A stretch of 64,000 nt of DNA from Chloroflexota bacterium (GTDB lineage: Bacteria > Chloroflexota > Anaerolineae > Aggregatilineales > Phototrophicaceae), in the NCBI GenBank assembly GCA_026707745.1, contig JAPOWG010000105.1, forward strand, positions 1-64,000, in the 5' to 3' direction. Of this stretch, positions 52,469-60,730 are shown one piece after another (the stretch's first letter is position 1; each line of letters starts with the position of its first letter). The position numbers and the translations under genes were made by a program. The notes beneath the pieces were generated by a model that saw only the letters and a list, made by a program, of their open reading frames with translations, made no database searches and was not told where the DNA came from.

Positions 52469-53482
52469 GTGGGAAAATATGTTATTCGACGCCTCTTGAC
52501 CGCCGTACCAACGATACTTGTTATCAGTTTCATTATTTTTGCGATTCTGGAATTATCCCCCAGCGACCCTACGGGCAATCTCCCCTTGACCATCCCACCC
52601 GAGGTGCGGGCGAAGATCCGCGAAGCATTGGGCGCGGACGATCCCTTCGCCGTCAAGTACGTCAAATGGCTCAATCAGTTTTTCATTGCCGAACCACTAA
52701 ACTTGTTCGAGAAGTCCTTTGGCGTTACCTTGCCGGGTTCAGAGGATCGCACGCGCGTCATCTCCTGGGCCACGCGCGGACCGGTGATCGATATCATCGC
52801 CGAGCGCCTGCCACAGACACTTTGGGTTGTTGGATCATCGTATGTTCTTGGTGTCCTGATCGCGATCCCCGTCGGCGTATTTTCCGCCTACCGGCAATAT
52901 TCCATTTTCGACCAAGTCGGCACCTTCCTGATGATGGTGGGCTTTTCCGTGCCGACATTCTTCACCGGCTTGATGTTCATCATCATTTTCAGCGTCAATT
53001 TGAAGTGGTTCCCATCGGTGTATGACACCACCCTTGTGGTGACGGATATCGAGACGCTGCAGTTGCAGTTGCGGCAGATGTTCATGCCGGTGACGGTTCT
53101 CACGCTGTACACCACGGCGCAGATGAGCCGCTACACGCGCGCCTCGACCTTGGAAAACTTGCAACAAGACTATATCCGAACCGCTCGTTCCAAGGGCTTG
53201 AACGAACGGGTGGTCGTGAGTCGCCATGCCGTGCGCAACAGCTTGATACCGGTGGTCACGCTGATCGCGCTGGGCATCCCGGGCATCTTCGCCGGCGCGC
53301 TGATTACCGAGCAGATTTTCCGCGTCAACGGCATCGGCCAGTATTTGATCATCGCCATTCAAGGCGGCGATTTGCCCACTGTGCAAACCGTGACCTTCAT
53401 CTTCGCGGTTCTGGTGGTGCTCTTTAATATCGTCGCCGATGTGCTTTACGGGATTCTCGACCCCCGCGTGACTTATTCGTAG
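52469..53482 (+). CDS. Peptide ABC transporter permease (DppB-type)
   Basis: This 337-residue membrane protein has six helices and the DppB pattern: RRLLTAVPTILVISFIIFAI at the N-terminus and the EAA loop QDYIRTARSKGLNERVVVSRHAVRNSLIPVVTLIAL. The GTG start has AGGGAG upstream. It is the channel subunit for the tandem binding proteins. The DppC gene follows after 22 bp. Confidence 0.95.
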   Translation: MGKYVIRRLLTAVPTILVISFIIFAILELSPSDPTGNLPLTIPPEVRAKIREALGADDPFAVKYVKWLNQFFIAEPLNLFEKSFGVTLPGSEDRTRVISWATRGPVIDIIAERLPQTLWVVGSSYVLGVLIAIPVGVFSAYRQYSIFDQVGTFLMMVGFSVPTFFTGLMFIIIFSVNLKWFPSVYDTTLVVTDIETLQLQLRQMFMPVTVLTLYTTAQMSRYTRASTLENLQQDYIRTARSKGLNERVVVSRHAVRNSLIPVVTLIALGIPGIFAGALITEQIFRVNGIGQYLIIAIQGGDLPTVQTVTFIFAVLVVLFNIVADVLYGILDPRVTYS

Positions 53483-53504
53483 ATCTTATTGATTGGCTGA
53501 AACC

Positions 53505-54431
53505 ATGACAGCAGTGGCAAAGGCGAAACCCAAGAACCTGGAAGATACCGAATTACAAGCGCGGACCTTCGTCGGCGACGCCTGGCGGCAGTTTCGCCGG
53601 CATCGCCTGGCGATGATCGCGATCGGCGTCTTGGCGGTCATCATCATCGGCGTGGCGATTGGCCCGCTGTTTTGGACGCTGGATCCGGAGTACATTGACA
53701 TCGTCGCCGCCTATCAACTGTCGTCGCCGGAACATCCCTGGGGCACGGACAGCCTGGGCCGCGATACGCTGGCGCGCGCCCTGCAGGGCGGGCGCGTCTC
53801 ACTGATGATCGGCATTTCCGCCATGCTGGTATCGATCACCATCGGCACGGTCGTCGGTTTGATGGCGGGTTATTTCCGACGCCTCGACAACCCACTGATG
53901 CGCCTGACGGATATCTTTATCGCTCTGCCGCAATTGCCCCTGCTGCTGGTGCTGATGATGCTCTTCCGCGAACCCTTGAAAGCGGCATTTGGCGTCGAGG
54001 GAGGCGTCTTCCTGCTGATGGTATCGGTCATCGGCGGCTTGCAATGGATGCCCACGGCGCGGCTGGTGCGCGGCGAGGTGCTGACCGTGAAGTCGCGCGA
54101 ATTCATCACCGCCGCGGACGCCCTGGGCTCGCAAGACGGACGCATATTGCGCTGGCATATCTTGCCCAACGTGATGAGCCCGGTCATCGTGGCGGCGACC
54201 TTCAGCATCGCCAGCGCGATCATCACAGAATCGGCGCTGTCCTTCCTTGGTTTGGGCTTCCCGCCGGATTTCCCCACCTGGGGGCGCCTGCTATTCGATG
54301 GCAAAGACTATCTGACGATCACCTGGACGCTGGTATTCTGGCCCGGCATGTTGATCTCGATGACGGTGCTTTGTGTGAACTTCATCGGCGACGGACTGCG
54401 GGACGCGCTGGATCCGCGGTTGCGGAAGTAA
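53505..54431 (+). CDS. Peptide ABC transporter permease (DppC-type)
   Basis: This protein of about 308 residues has the DppC arrangement: helix 1 (HRLAMIAIGVLAVIIIGVAIG), HPWGTDSLGRDTLARALQGGRVSLMIG, and the EAA loop REFITAADALGSQDGRILRWHILPNVMSPVIVAATFSIA. The ATG at 53505 is preferred over the TTG at 53493. It pairs with DppB; ATPase genes are not here. A strong terminator follows. Confidence 0.95.
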   Translation: MTAVAKAKPKNLEDTELQARTFVGDAWRQFRRHRLAMIAIGVLAVIIIGVAIGPLFWTLDPEYIDIVAAYQLSSPEHPWGTDSLGRDTLARALQGGRVSLMIGISAMLVSITIGTVVGLMAGYFRRLDNPLMRLTDIFIALPQLPLLLVLMMLFREPLKAAFGVEGGVFLLMVSVIGGLQWMPTARLVRGEVLTVKSREFITAADALGSQDGRILRWHILPNVMSPVIVAATFSIASAIITESALSFLGLGFPPDFPTWGRLLFDGKDYLTITWTLVFWPGMLISMTVLCVNFIGDGLRDALDPRLRK

Positions 54432-54455
54432 GCCAGCGATATTGAGAAAACTGCA

Positions 54456-54483
54456 AGAGCGGGTAGGCACCCCGCTCTTTTTT
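54456..54483 (+). terminator. Intrinsic terminator of the permease unit
   Basis: AGAGCGGG and CCCGCTCT pair perfectly (8 bp) around a 7-nt loop and are followed by a run of T. Confidence 0.88.
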
Positions 54484-54555
54484 GTTTGGGATCATATCTT
54501 GATATAATGCCCTTTGAATCATCCAAGCGCCGACCTGTTCTAGCGAGGTGTGACC

Positions 54556-55134
54556 ATGCCCTACATCAAGCAAATCACCCTAGACCACGCCACCGGCCTG
54601 GTGAAAAAAGAACTGGAAAAGGCGGTCAAGCGCGCCGGACGCGTCTGGAACATCGTGGCTATCATGTCGCTGAACGGGCGCGTCATGAAAGCCTCCATGG
54701 AGATGTACGGCGCGACCATGTTCGCCGAATCGCCCCTGTCGCGGCAACAGCGGGAGATGCTGGCGGTGGTCGTCAGTGTAGCCAACGGCTGCGTCTACTG
54801 AATTCAGTCACACGCGCATGACCTCCGTGCCGAGGTCAAGGGATTCGAAAGCGAAGCTGAAGCCGATGCCTTTGTACACGCAATCGCTCGCGATTGGCGG
54901 ACGGCGCGGCTGAACGCCATGGATAGCGCGCTATGCGCCTATGCGGAAAAACTGACCTCTCATCCAACTGAGATGACAGTGGCGGACGTGGGCGCCCTGC
55001 GCCAAGCCGGTTTGGACGATGTCGCCATTCACGATGCCACGCAAATAGTCGCTTATTTCAATTACATCAACCGCGTTGCCGACGCATTGGGGGTCGAACG
55101 GGAAGACTTCATTCAACCCTGGGGCGTGCTCTAA
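54556..55134 (+). CDS. AhpD-like peroxidase-related selenoprotein (in-frame UGA as Sec at codon 82)
   Basis: This gene encodes a protein of about 192 residues if the UGA at 54799-54801 is read as selenocysteine. The track shows it as two ORFs (to 54801, and 54919-55134), which are in the same frame with no other stop between. The first part is RVWNIVAIMSLNGRVMKAS and LSRQQREMLAVVVSVANGC, typical of peroxidase-related CMD/AhpD-like enzymes. The motif C79-V-Y-U82-I-Q-S-H86 matches the AhpD C-x-x-C-x-x-x-H signature with Sec in place of the second Cys. After UGA the frame gives SEAEADAFVHAIARDW, MTVADVGALRQAGLDDVAIHDATQIVAYFNYINRVADALGVE, the usual C-terminal half. Together with selC in the same window, Sec decoding is much likelier than a nonsense mutation. 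ATG 54556 has GAGG upstream; GTG 54550 is an alternative. Confidence 0.88.
54819..54838 (+). promoter_or_regulatory. Candidate bacterial SECIS element
   Basis: TGACCTC and GAGGTCA form a perfect 7-bp stem with loop CGTGCC starting 17 nt after the UGA. The UGA-to-loop distance (24 nt) and a G in the second loop position agree with the known bacterial SECIS pattern for SelB recruitment. Confidence 0.75.
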
Positions 55135-55330
55135 ACGCGGGCTACCGTTACCGAAAACGATACACTTGTATACTTTGATTCCGAGATATTCCGGCGACCG
55201 AGACCCGCCTTGCCCAGCTACGGTTGATAACTGTGCTGCCAACCGCCTCTCCCTTGTCTTGGGTATTTTGTAACAACAAGATGAGTAGAAGTAGAGAAAC
55301 CGTAGCAATACTTGCGCGGATAGGGATTTA

Positions 55331-55349
55331 TGCGCTATAGTATATCATA
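55331..55349 (+). promoter_or_regulatory. Promoter-like motif upstream of small STAS-like gene
   Basis: TGCGCTATAGTATATCATA. TATAGT may be a -10 box and TTGCGC 18 bp upstream a -35. The motif is shared with 42861-42879. Confidence 0.4.
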
Positions 55350-55416
55350 TTTTGCATAATGTCTGGCCGTCGTGGAAGTGACTCAAGTGGCGAATGCCTG
55401 ATTGGTGAGATCAGCT

Positions 55417-55770
55417 ATGGCAATTACTGTGCGCTGGAAAGACCAAGAACGGACTTGCATCGAGACTCACTTTGATGATCCATGGACCTTGGAAGACTTC
55501 ATCGAGGCGCGCAAAAGATGGTACCGTATGATTAAATCCGTTGATTACCGGGTGCCGATCTTGTTGGATATGAACGAGACCTTCCAACCGCCTAAAGGGA
55601 TCTTGCGACACTTTTCGGCCATTCACCGCGCGCCGCATCCCCGACAAGGCCACATTTACATTTGTGGCATGAATCCCGAGTACAATAAACTGCGCGATCA
55701 TATGGTCGAGGGGGTTGTCGACCCGGTAAAGGCGGTAAAATTCGTCGAATCTTCCGAAATCCCGGTCTGA
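55417..55770 (+). CDS. Small protein, possibly STAS/SpoIIAA-like
   Basis: This 117-residue protein begins MAITVRWKDQERTCIETHF and has an alpha/beta pattern (VDYRVPILLDMNETFQPP, HIYICGMNPEYNKLRDHMV) like STAS or SpoIIAA-like domains. The ATG at 55417 is preferred to TTG 55402. No enzyme motifs are visible. Such proteins often regulate or bind other proteins. Assignment is tentative. Confidence 0.7.
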   Translation: MAITVRWKDQERTCIETHFDDPWTLEDFIEARKRWYRMIKSVDYRVPILLDMNETFQPPKGILRHFSAIHRAPHPRQGHIYICGMNPEYNKLRDHMVEGVVDPVKAVKFVESSEIPV

Positions 55771-55953
55771 TACATCGGGGACCTCGATAGACCACCACGC
55801 TAAGCACAACTGACGACGTGAAGAAGATCCCTGGCGCAATGCTGCATATCGCCGGCTTGCGTGCTGCCTGCGGTTTTGCGCAAGAATCAGAGTGTTTTGC
55901 CACTTCATCTCGACTATGATGTGTTCATCAACGCCGAGCAGGGGGACACGAAG

Positions 55954-56844
55954 ATGAAACGTGAGCGAGACATGGCAAATGATACGGACTTGGTGGCGCG
56001 GGTCTGCGCGTATTTGCAAGAGGCTCATCCTCAATCACTGCGACTGCAGGATTTGGGCCGCCAGTTCCACATCAGCCCTTATCATCTGCAGCGGCTATTC
56101 AAAGCGGCGACCGGCGTATCGCCCCGCGAGTTTGCCGCCAGCCTGCGGCTGGAAGATTTCAAAACGCGGGTACAAGGTGGCGAAAGCATTACAGATGCCA
56201 TTTACTCGGTCGGATACAGTTCTTCCAGCCGGCTCTATGAAAACAGCGACGAAAAACTAGGTATGGCGCCTTCCACATACCGCAAGCGCGGGCAGGGCAT
56301 GACCATTTTCTTCAGCGTGGTGCCATGCCCCTTGGGTCAATTGCTGGTAGCCGTGACTGAGCGCGGCATCTGCAAGCTCAGTCTGGGTGATCAATCCGAC
56401 GAACTGGTCGCCGACCTGTCGAGTGAATTCGAGCGCGCCGAGCGCGTTCGCGATGACGAAGGCGTCGGGTACTGGGTAGAAAAGATCATCGCCTATCTCG
56501 AAGGCTGGCAACCACATCTTGATCTGCCGCTCGACTTGCGCGCGACCGCCTTTCAATTGAGAGTCTGGCAACAGCTACAAGCCATCCCCGTCGGCGAAAC
56601 CCGCACTTATAGCGATATTGCCGCCGCCATCGGTCAACCGACCGCAAGTCGAGCAGTTGCCAATGCCTGCGCCGGCAATCCGGTAGCCCTGGTCATCCCT
56701 TGTCACCGCATCATTCGCAAGGACAAGAGCTTGGGCGGCTATCGCTGGGGTATTGAACGCAAGCACATGCTGCTGCAAAACGAGAAGCGCTACGCGGAGT
56801 CCAGGTCCGGGGACCAGGTTAGGCCTGCGAAAAACCGCCTGTAG
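55954..56844 (+). CDS. Ada-like AraC/methylated-DNA-cysteine methyltransferase fusion
   Basis: This protein of about 296 residues joins an AraC-type helix-turn-helix domain (about 1-110: LRLQDLGRQFHISPYHLQRLFKAATGVSPREF) to an O6-alkylguanine-DNA methyltransferase domain (about 115-280) with the active-site motif ALVIPCHRII (C250). It removes alkyl groups from guanine or thymine onto itself and may activate transcription. The N-terminal Ada zinc domain with Cys38 is missing. ATG 55954 has AGGGGGA upstream; the track start adds 31 codons. Confidence 0.93.
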   Translation: MKRERDMANDTDLVARVCAYLQEAHPQSLRLQDLGRQFHISPYHLQRLFKAATGVSPREFAASLRLEDFKTRVQGGESITDAIYSVGYSSSSRLYENSDEKLGMAPSTYRKRGQGMTIFFSVVPCPLGQLLVAVTERGICKLSLGDQSDELVADLSSEFERAERVRDDEGVGYWVEKIIAYLEGWQPHLDLPLDLRATAFQLRVWQQLQAIPVGETRTYSDIAAAIGQPTASRAVANACAGNPVALVIPCHRIIRKDKSLGGYRWGIERKHMLLQNEKRYAESRSGDQVRPAKNRL

Positions 56845-56962
56845 CGCCACGTTTTCCGCAAAGCCGATGCGATGGCCCGCGACCGAGGCATTCGCACCCT
56901 CGCGCGGAATCAGAGAAATTGTTGTACTATTACTGGTGTATTAAGGATCTCCGGGAGGTAGC

Positions 56963-57643
56963 ATGTCCATCCGAAATCTCCATATTCTAATACTCGTCAG
57001 CGTCGCCTATGTCGCCGCGCAGATGGTCGCCGATATTTCCAATATGCGGGACCTGACGCTCTTCGGTTTGAGCGTCAGCGCTTTTTCCATCGCTTATCCG
57101 CTGACTTTCACCTTGCGCGATATGGCGCACAAGCTTGCCGGTCCCTATGTGGCGCGAACGCTTATCATCGCCGCCGCCGTCATCTACCTGGTAGTGCAAG
57201 CCTTTTTCACTATTGTTTCCAATTTGCCGCCTGAAATGACGCCTGACGAACAAATCGCGCTGGGTCAGTTGCTGACACCGGAATGGCGCTTCCTGATGGC
57301 GGCGGTTTTGGCGTCGGTATTGTCGCAATTGGTCGACACCGAAGTTTATACGCGCTGGATTGATCGCTTCGGTCGAGAGCATCAGTGGGGCCGCGTCCTC
57401 GTCAGCAACGCGATCGGCATCCCGCTCGATCGAATTCTTTTTTTGGTACTGGCCTTTGCCGGCACGATGTCGACCGAGGGCATGGTGGAAGCCTTCATTG
57501 GCACGACCATCGTTCGCCTCGTTTTTGGCGTGATATCGATACCGGGCATCTATCTGGTCGAGGAACACTCCGAGGACTGGATCCACATCACCGAAATCCG
57601 CCATACCGATCCGCCTTCATTCGCGCGATCAAAGGGCGAATAG
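56963..57643 (+). CDS. VUT-family / queuosine precursor transporter-like membrane protein
   Basis: This 226-residue protein has five to six helices and the YhhQ/VUT pattern (AYVAAQMVADISNMRDLTLFGLSVSAFSIAYPLTFTLRDMA, SQLVDTEVYTRWIDRFG, SNAIGIPLDRILFLVLAF). Members import queuine or a related base. SD GGAGG is 7 nt upstream. No preQ1 riboswitch was recognised before it. Confidence 0.88.
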   Translation: MSIRNLHILILVSVAYVAAQMVADISNMRDLTLFGLSVSAFSIAYPLTFTLRDMAHKLAGPYVARTLIIAAAVIYLVVQAFFTIVSNLPPEMTPDEQIALGQLLTPEWRFLMAAVLASVLSQLVDTEVYTRWIDRFGREHQWGRVLVSNAIGIPLDRILFLVLAFAGTMSTEGMVEAFIGTTIVRLVFGVISIPGIYLVEEHSEDWIHITEIRHTDPPSFARSKGE

Positions 57644-57790
57644 ACCTGCGGCTCACGGAGATAGCGAACTGACGTCTCCGAGAGATGCGAACCTGGCGTG
57701 ATGATCGCGTCGATGCCGGGCCTATACCTGGTCAAGGAGCGGCCCTAAGGACGACCAAGCAGGGGTAGCGGCACCTAGGCGTCATTTCTG

Positions 57791-58669
57791 TCACCGCCAC
57801 CAGCTGAGCGAATCGGCGTCCGGCTCGCCCAAATGCAGCCGTGTCAATTCACCCGTCTCCACATCAACCCGCATGATACGCGAGACCCCGTCCACCGAGC
57901 GCGCGAAGGTCACGACGCGCCCGTCCGGCGCCCACTTGGGCAAGCTGTCGTAGCGAAATTCCACCACCAGCGGTGTCACCTGCCCCGTCTCTAGCGAATA
58001 CAGATAGATCGCCGAAGCGCCATCGCGCCGCGAGGCGAAGACGATATTTTTCCCATCGGGCGACCAATCCGGCGAGTTATCGGGATTGGGATGCGTCGTC
58101 AGTTGCGTCAGGGATGCGCTGGGCAGGTGGTAAGTATAAATATCCCAGCCATCGCCGCGGTTGGAGGCGAAAGCGATTGACTCCCCGTCTGGCGACCAGG
58201 CCGGTTGTCTTTCGCTGGCTTCCGAAGCTGTGATGCGGCGCAAATCACTGCCGTCCGGACGGATGACATAAATATTGTTATCGCCCTCCCGGTTGCTGTG
58301 GAAGGCGATCCACTCGCCATCGGGAGACCAGGCGGGGGATTCGGCGATGGACTTCGATCCTGTAAGCCGACGGGAACCCGCGCTGGCGATATCGTAGACC
58401 ATGATATCGCTGCCGTAGGGCAGCAATTGCGTCAGGGCCAGGCGCGTGCCATCGGGCGAAATCGCCGGCTCGACATAGTCATAGTGGTCCAGGCGCAGCT
58501 TAAGATTGTGCGTCAGATCGTGCACGACGATCTCGGGCAAGCCATCTGGAAGGGTCATATAGGCGACCATCGCCGAGGGGAAAAGCGCGGCCATCAAGAA
58601 GCGCAGCGCGATCAATGCGCCGAAGATCAGGCTCAATATGATTGTAAGGATGAAGAATGCGCGGCGCAT
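57791..58669 (-). CDS. TolB-like beta-propeller protein, membrane-anchored
   Basis: This 292-residue protein starts with a signal or anchor helix (FILTIILSLIFGALIALRFLM) and continues as repeated PD40-type blades: ISPDGTRLALTQ, AWSPDGEWIAFHSN, AWSPDGESIAFASN, DWSPDGKNIVFASR, KWAPDGRVVTFARS. It is thus probably exposed outside the membrane. Such propellers bind proteins or ligands; no enzymatic part is present. A two-hairpin repeat follows upstream of its start region. Confidence 0.92.
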   Translation of the reverse strand: MRRAFFILTIILSLIFGALIALRFLMAALFPSAMVAYMTLPDGLPEIVVHDLTHNLKLRLDHYDYVEPAISPDGTRLALTQLLPYGSDIMVYDIASAGSRRLTGSKSIAESPAWSPDGEWIAFHSNREGDNNIYVIRPDGSDLRRITASEASERQPAWSPDGESIAFASNRGDGWDIYTYHLPSASLTQLTTHPNPDNSPDWSPDGKNIVFASRRDGASAIYLYSLETGQVTPLVVEFRYDSLPKWAPDGRVVTFARSVDGVSRIMRVDVETGELTRLHLGEPDADSLSWWR

Positions 58670-58695
58670 GAGACTCTTATTTGATAAACCACCAT

Positions 58696-58775
58696 CCGCG
58701 CGAGCGGAACGTGTTTGTTATTTTGCGTGAGCGCGACATTCCTGGGTCCTTTCCGCCGGTTACGCGCTGAGCGGA
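58696..58775 (+). repeat. Two-hairpin dispersed repeat, copy F (type 2)
   Basis: The left hairpin is diverged, but TTGTTATTTTGCGTGAGCGC and CGCCGGTTACGCGCTGAGCG match the consensus. It touches the stop of the monooxygenase gene. Confidence 0.65.
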
Positions 58776-59987
58776 TCACGTGGCGACCGCTGAATAGAGC
58801 CGTTGCGAAAGATGCGTCTTGATCTGTTCGGCAGCGATGGCGGCTTCCACGCCCATGTTATAAAAGGCGCCGCGTCCTTTGTAGAAGACCCCCACCAGGT
58901 AGAGGCCCGGATAGCCGACGATCTGTCGCCCGTTGGGATGCTCGCTGACATCGCGCAGGGGCCAGCCGCGGACGCCGTTTGGCCCGATTTCCCAGTCACA
59001 TCCGGTTTCCGGATAATAGGTCTCGCGGCTGAATTGCATTTCGATATCGAGGTATTGATGCAGCACGGGGAAGAAGCCGGTGGCCATGATCACGGTGTCG
59101 AGTTCGAGATAGCGACCATCCGCCAATGTCGCCCCCGTGTCGTCGAAGCGAATCGGATGTTGCACAGGTTGGACCTGGCCTTCGCGCAGAGCGTTGAGCA
59201 ACTCCGGACCGCGATAGCCGACAGCGGTGCTGGTATTGGGCGGCGACTCCCAGACGCCGAAATCCTCAAGGTTGTATTTGATGGCGCCGGTGCTCGTTTG
59301 CAGCCAGACGCAGAGCGGCTCTGGCAGGTATTCGCCGAGTATCATCCAGGCATGGCGCGGTACGCCGTAGGGGTAACGCGGGCGCAGATCGACGCCGGTA
59401 CGGATCGCCAGATAGACAGATCCCCCGGCCGCTTCCGGGCTGGCGGCCACGGCGATATCGGTGCCGCTGGGACCGTTGCCCACCACCATAGCTCGCTTGC
59501 CGCGCACCTGAGCGGGATGACGAAAATCGCGCGAGTGCAGAATCTCGCCGTTGAAGCGCGCCATGCCGTCGATCTCGGGCAGGATGGGATTATCGAAGAC
59601 ACCCGTCGCCGGAATCACCGCGCGGTAAGATTCGATGCCTTCACTGCTCTCGACTTGCCACAGACCATCGTCGCGCGGGGCCACGCGGTCAACCTCGATA
59701 CCGTATTCGATGTCATAGTTCTGTTCCGCCACCCAACTGACCAGATGCTGATGGTACTGTTTGGCGGTGGGAAAGATACCCCAATGCCAGGGAAACTTGC
59801 GCCCGGGCAAGTGGCTGTAAAAGCGCGAGGTATTCAAGCGCAACGAGGGGTAGAGGCTGCTCCAGGTAGGCGCCAATTTGTATGTGCGCTCGATGATGCG
59901 GTACTCGATGCCGGCTCGCTCCAGGGCGTAGGCGGCGTTGATGCCGGCGGGTCCCGCCCCGATGATCAGTACATCCGCGCGCGGCAT
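58776..59987 (-). CDS. Flavin-containing monooxygenase-like protein
   Basis: This 403-residue protein is a class B type FAD/NADPH oxidoreductase (CzcO-like). The FAD motif is VLIIGAGPAGINAAYALERAG (about 6-26); PTWSSLYPSLRLNTSRFYSHL is characteristic of the FMO/BVMO-related group; the NADPH loop is VVGNGPSGTDIA (near 165). It probably oxidises a lipophilic or amine/sulfide substrate. The start overlaps the stop of the TIR-like gene (TAATG), so they are co-translated. Confidence 0.9.
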   Translation of the reverse strand: MPRADVLIIGAGPAGINAAYALERAGIEYRIIERTYKLAPTWSSLYPSLRLNTSRFYSHLPGRKFPWHWGIFPTAKQYHQHLVSWVAEQNYDIEYGIEVDRVAPRDDGLWQVESSEGIESYRAVIPATGVFDNPILPEIDGMARFNGEILHSRDFRHPAQVRGKRAMVVGNGPSGTDIAVAASPEAAGGSVYLAIRTGVDLRPRYPYGVPRHAWMILGEYLPEPLCVWLQTSTGAIKYNLEDFGVWESPPNTSTAVGYRGPELLNALREGQVQPVQHPIRFDDTGATLADGRYLELDTVIMATGFFPVLHQYLDIEMQFSRETYYPETGCDWEIGPNGVRGWPLRDVSEHPNGRQIVGYPGLYLVGVFYKGRGAFYNMGVEAAIAAEQIKTHLSQRLYSAVAT

Positions 59988-60601
59988 TATTCCCCCTGCG
60001 TTCGCGGCAGCGCGGTCGCGGTCCCGCGCACATAGTAGTACAATCGCGTTGGCGCCGCCTCCAGCGTCGCCGCGAAGTTGAGCGCATCATCAGTGCTCCG
60101 CGGCCGCGCGTATTCCAGCGTCTCGCGAATCAAGCCATCGATCCATAGCGACTGAAAAGTAGCTTCTTCGTTGTATTCCGCTACGGGAAAGGCCACCAGC
60201 CCGGACAATATGCCGATAATCGCCAAGCCGAACATCAGGGCGGCGATCGCGCCGATCACCAGCAGCGCGCGCCGATTCGCTCGCCGGACTTCCCCCCTTG
60301 TCATCGTCGATTGCGAGAGTCGCCGCAGCAAACTGGCGCGCCGATAGCCGGCGGCGAAGTTGAGCGGTTTTTCGTACACTAACGGTTCCGGCAGAGCTAC
60401 GTTTTCTGTCAAAATTGGCAGTAGCTGTACGTCGCTTTGGCGGGCGCGCGCGATTTCCGCAGCGACGATCGGATCCTGATTGGATGCCGCCGAAACCAAT
60501 ACGATCAGCAGCGGTGGAGACGATTCGAACAAACCCGCCAGATCGTCGCGAATCTGCCGGGCCAGTTGCGCTTGGTCCGCCGTAAAGGTGATGTGGATCA
60601 T
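59987..60601 (-). CDS. TIR-like domain protein with membrane helix
   Basis: This protein of about 204 residues has an N-terminal alpha/beta part (ITFTADQAQLARQIRDDLAGLF, LLIVLVSAASNQDPIVAAEIARARQ, VQLLPILTENVALPEPL) that resembles a shortened TIR domain, without the usual BB-loop or catalytic glutamate visible. One transmembrane helix follows (ALLVIGAIAALMFGLAIIGIL), then an extracytoplasmic tail. The ATG at 60601 is preferred to the TTG at 60613. It is coupled to the monooxygenase gene. Function is unknown; a signalling or effector role is speculative. Confidence 0.7.
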   Translation of the reverse strand: MIHITFTADQAQLARQIRDDLAGLFESSPPLLIVLVSAASNQDPIVAAEIARARQSDVQLLPILTENVALPEPLVYEKPLNFAAGYRRASLLRRLSQSTMTRGEVRRANRRALLVIGAIAALMFGLAIIGILSGLVAFPVAEYNEEATFQSLWIDGLIRETLEYARPRSTDDALNFAATLEAAPTRLYYYVRGTATALPRTQGE

Positions 60602-60730
60602 AGCTGCGGGCAATCCCTCGACATTGTGAAAAATGGTACAACCTATTGTGGCATAAGTACGCTCGCCTTCCTAGACCGGCGTGATTGGGTAGCGCGCTTC
60701 GATTCTTATGGGAGATGATGCGTCGAGCGA

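Noticed and set aside
54799-54801. UGA as a real nonsense mutation or sequencing error
   Set aside because: It stands at the redox-Cys column, the frame continues with conserved residues, a SECIS-like hairpin follows, and selC is in the window; error cannot be excluded without reads but is the weaker explanation.
56845-56962. preQ1 riboswitch before the VUT gene
   Set aside because: I looked for the preQ1-I core (GAGGTTCTAGC-like and A-rich tail) and did not find it.
57644-57790. Possible small gene or terminator after the VUT gene
   Set aside because: No frame with motifs and no hairpin with T run seen in these 147 bp.
58803-60035. 410-residue plus ORF
   Set aside because: Antisense to the monooxygenase gene, no motifs.
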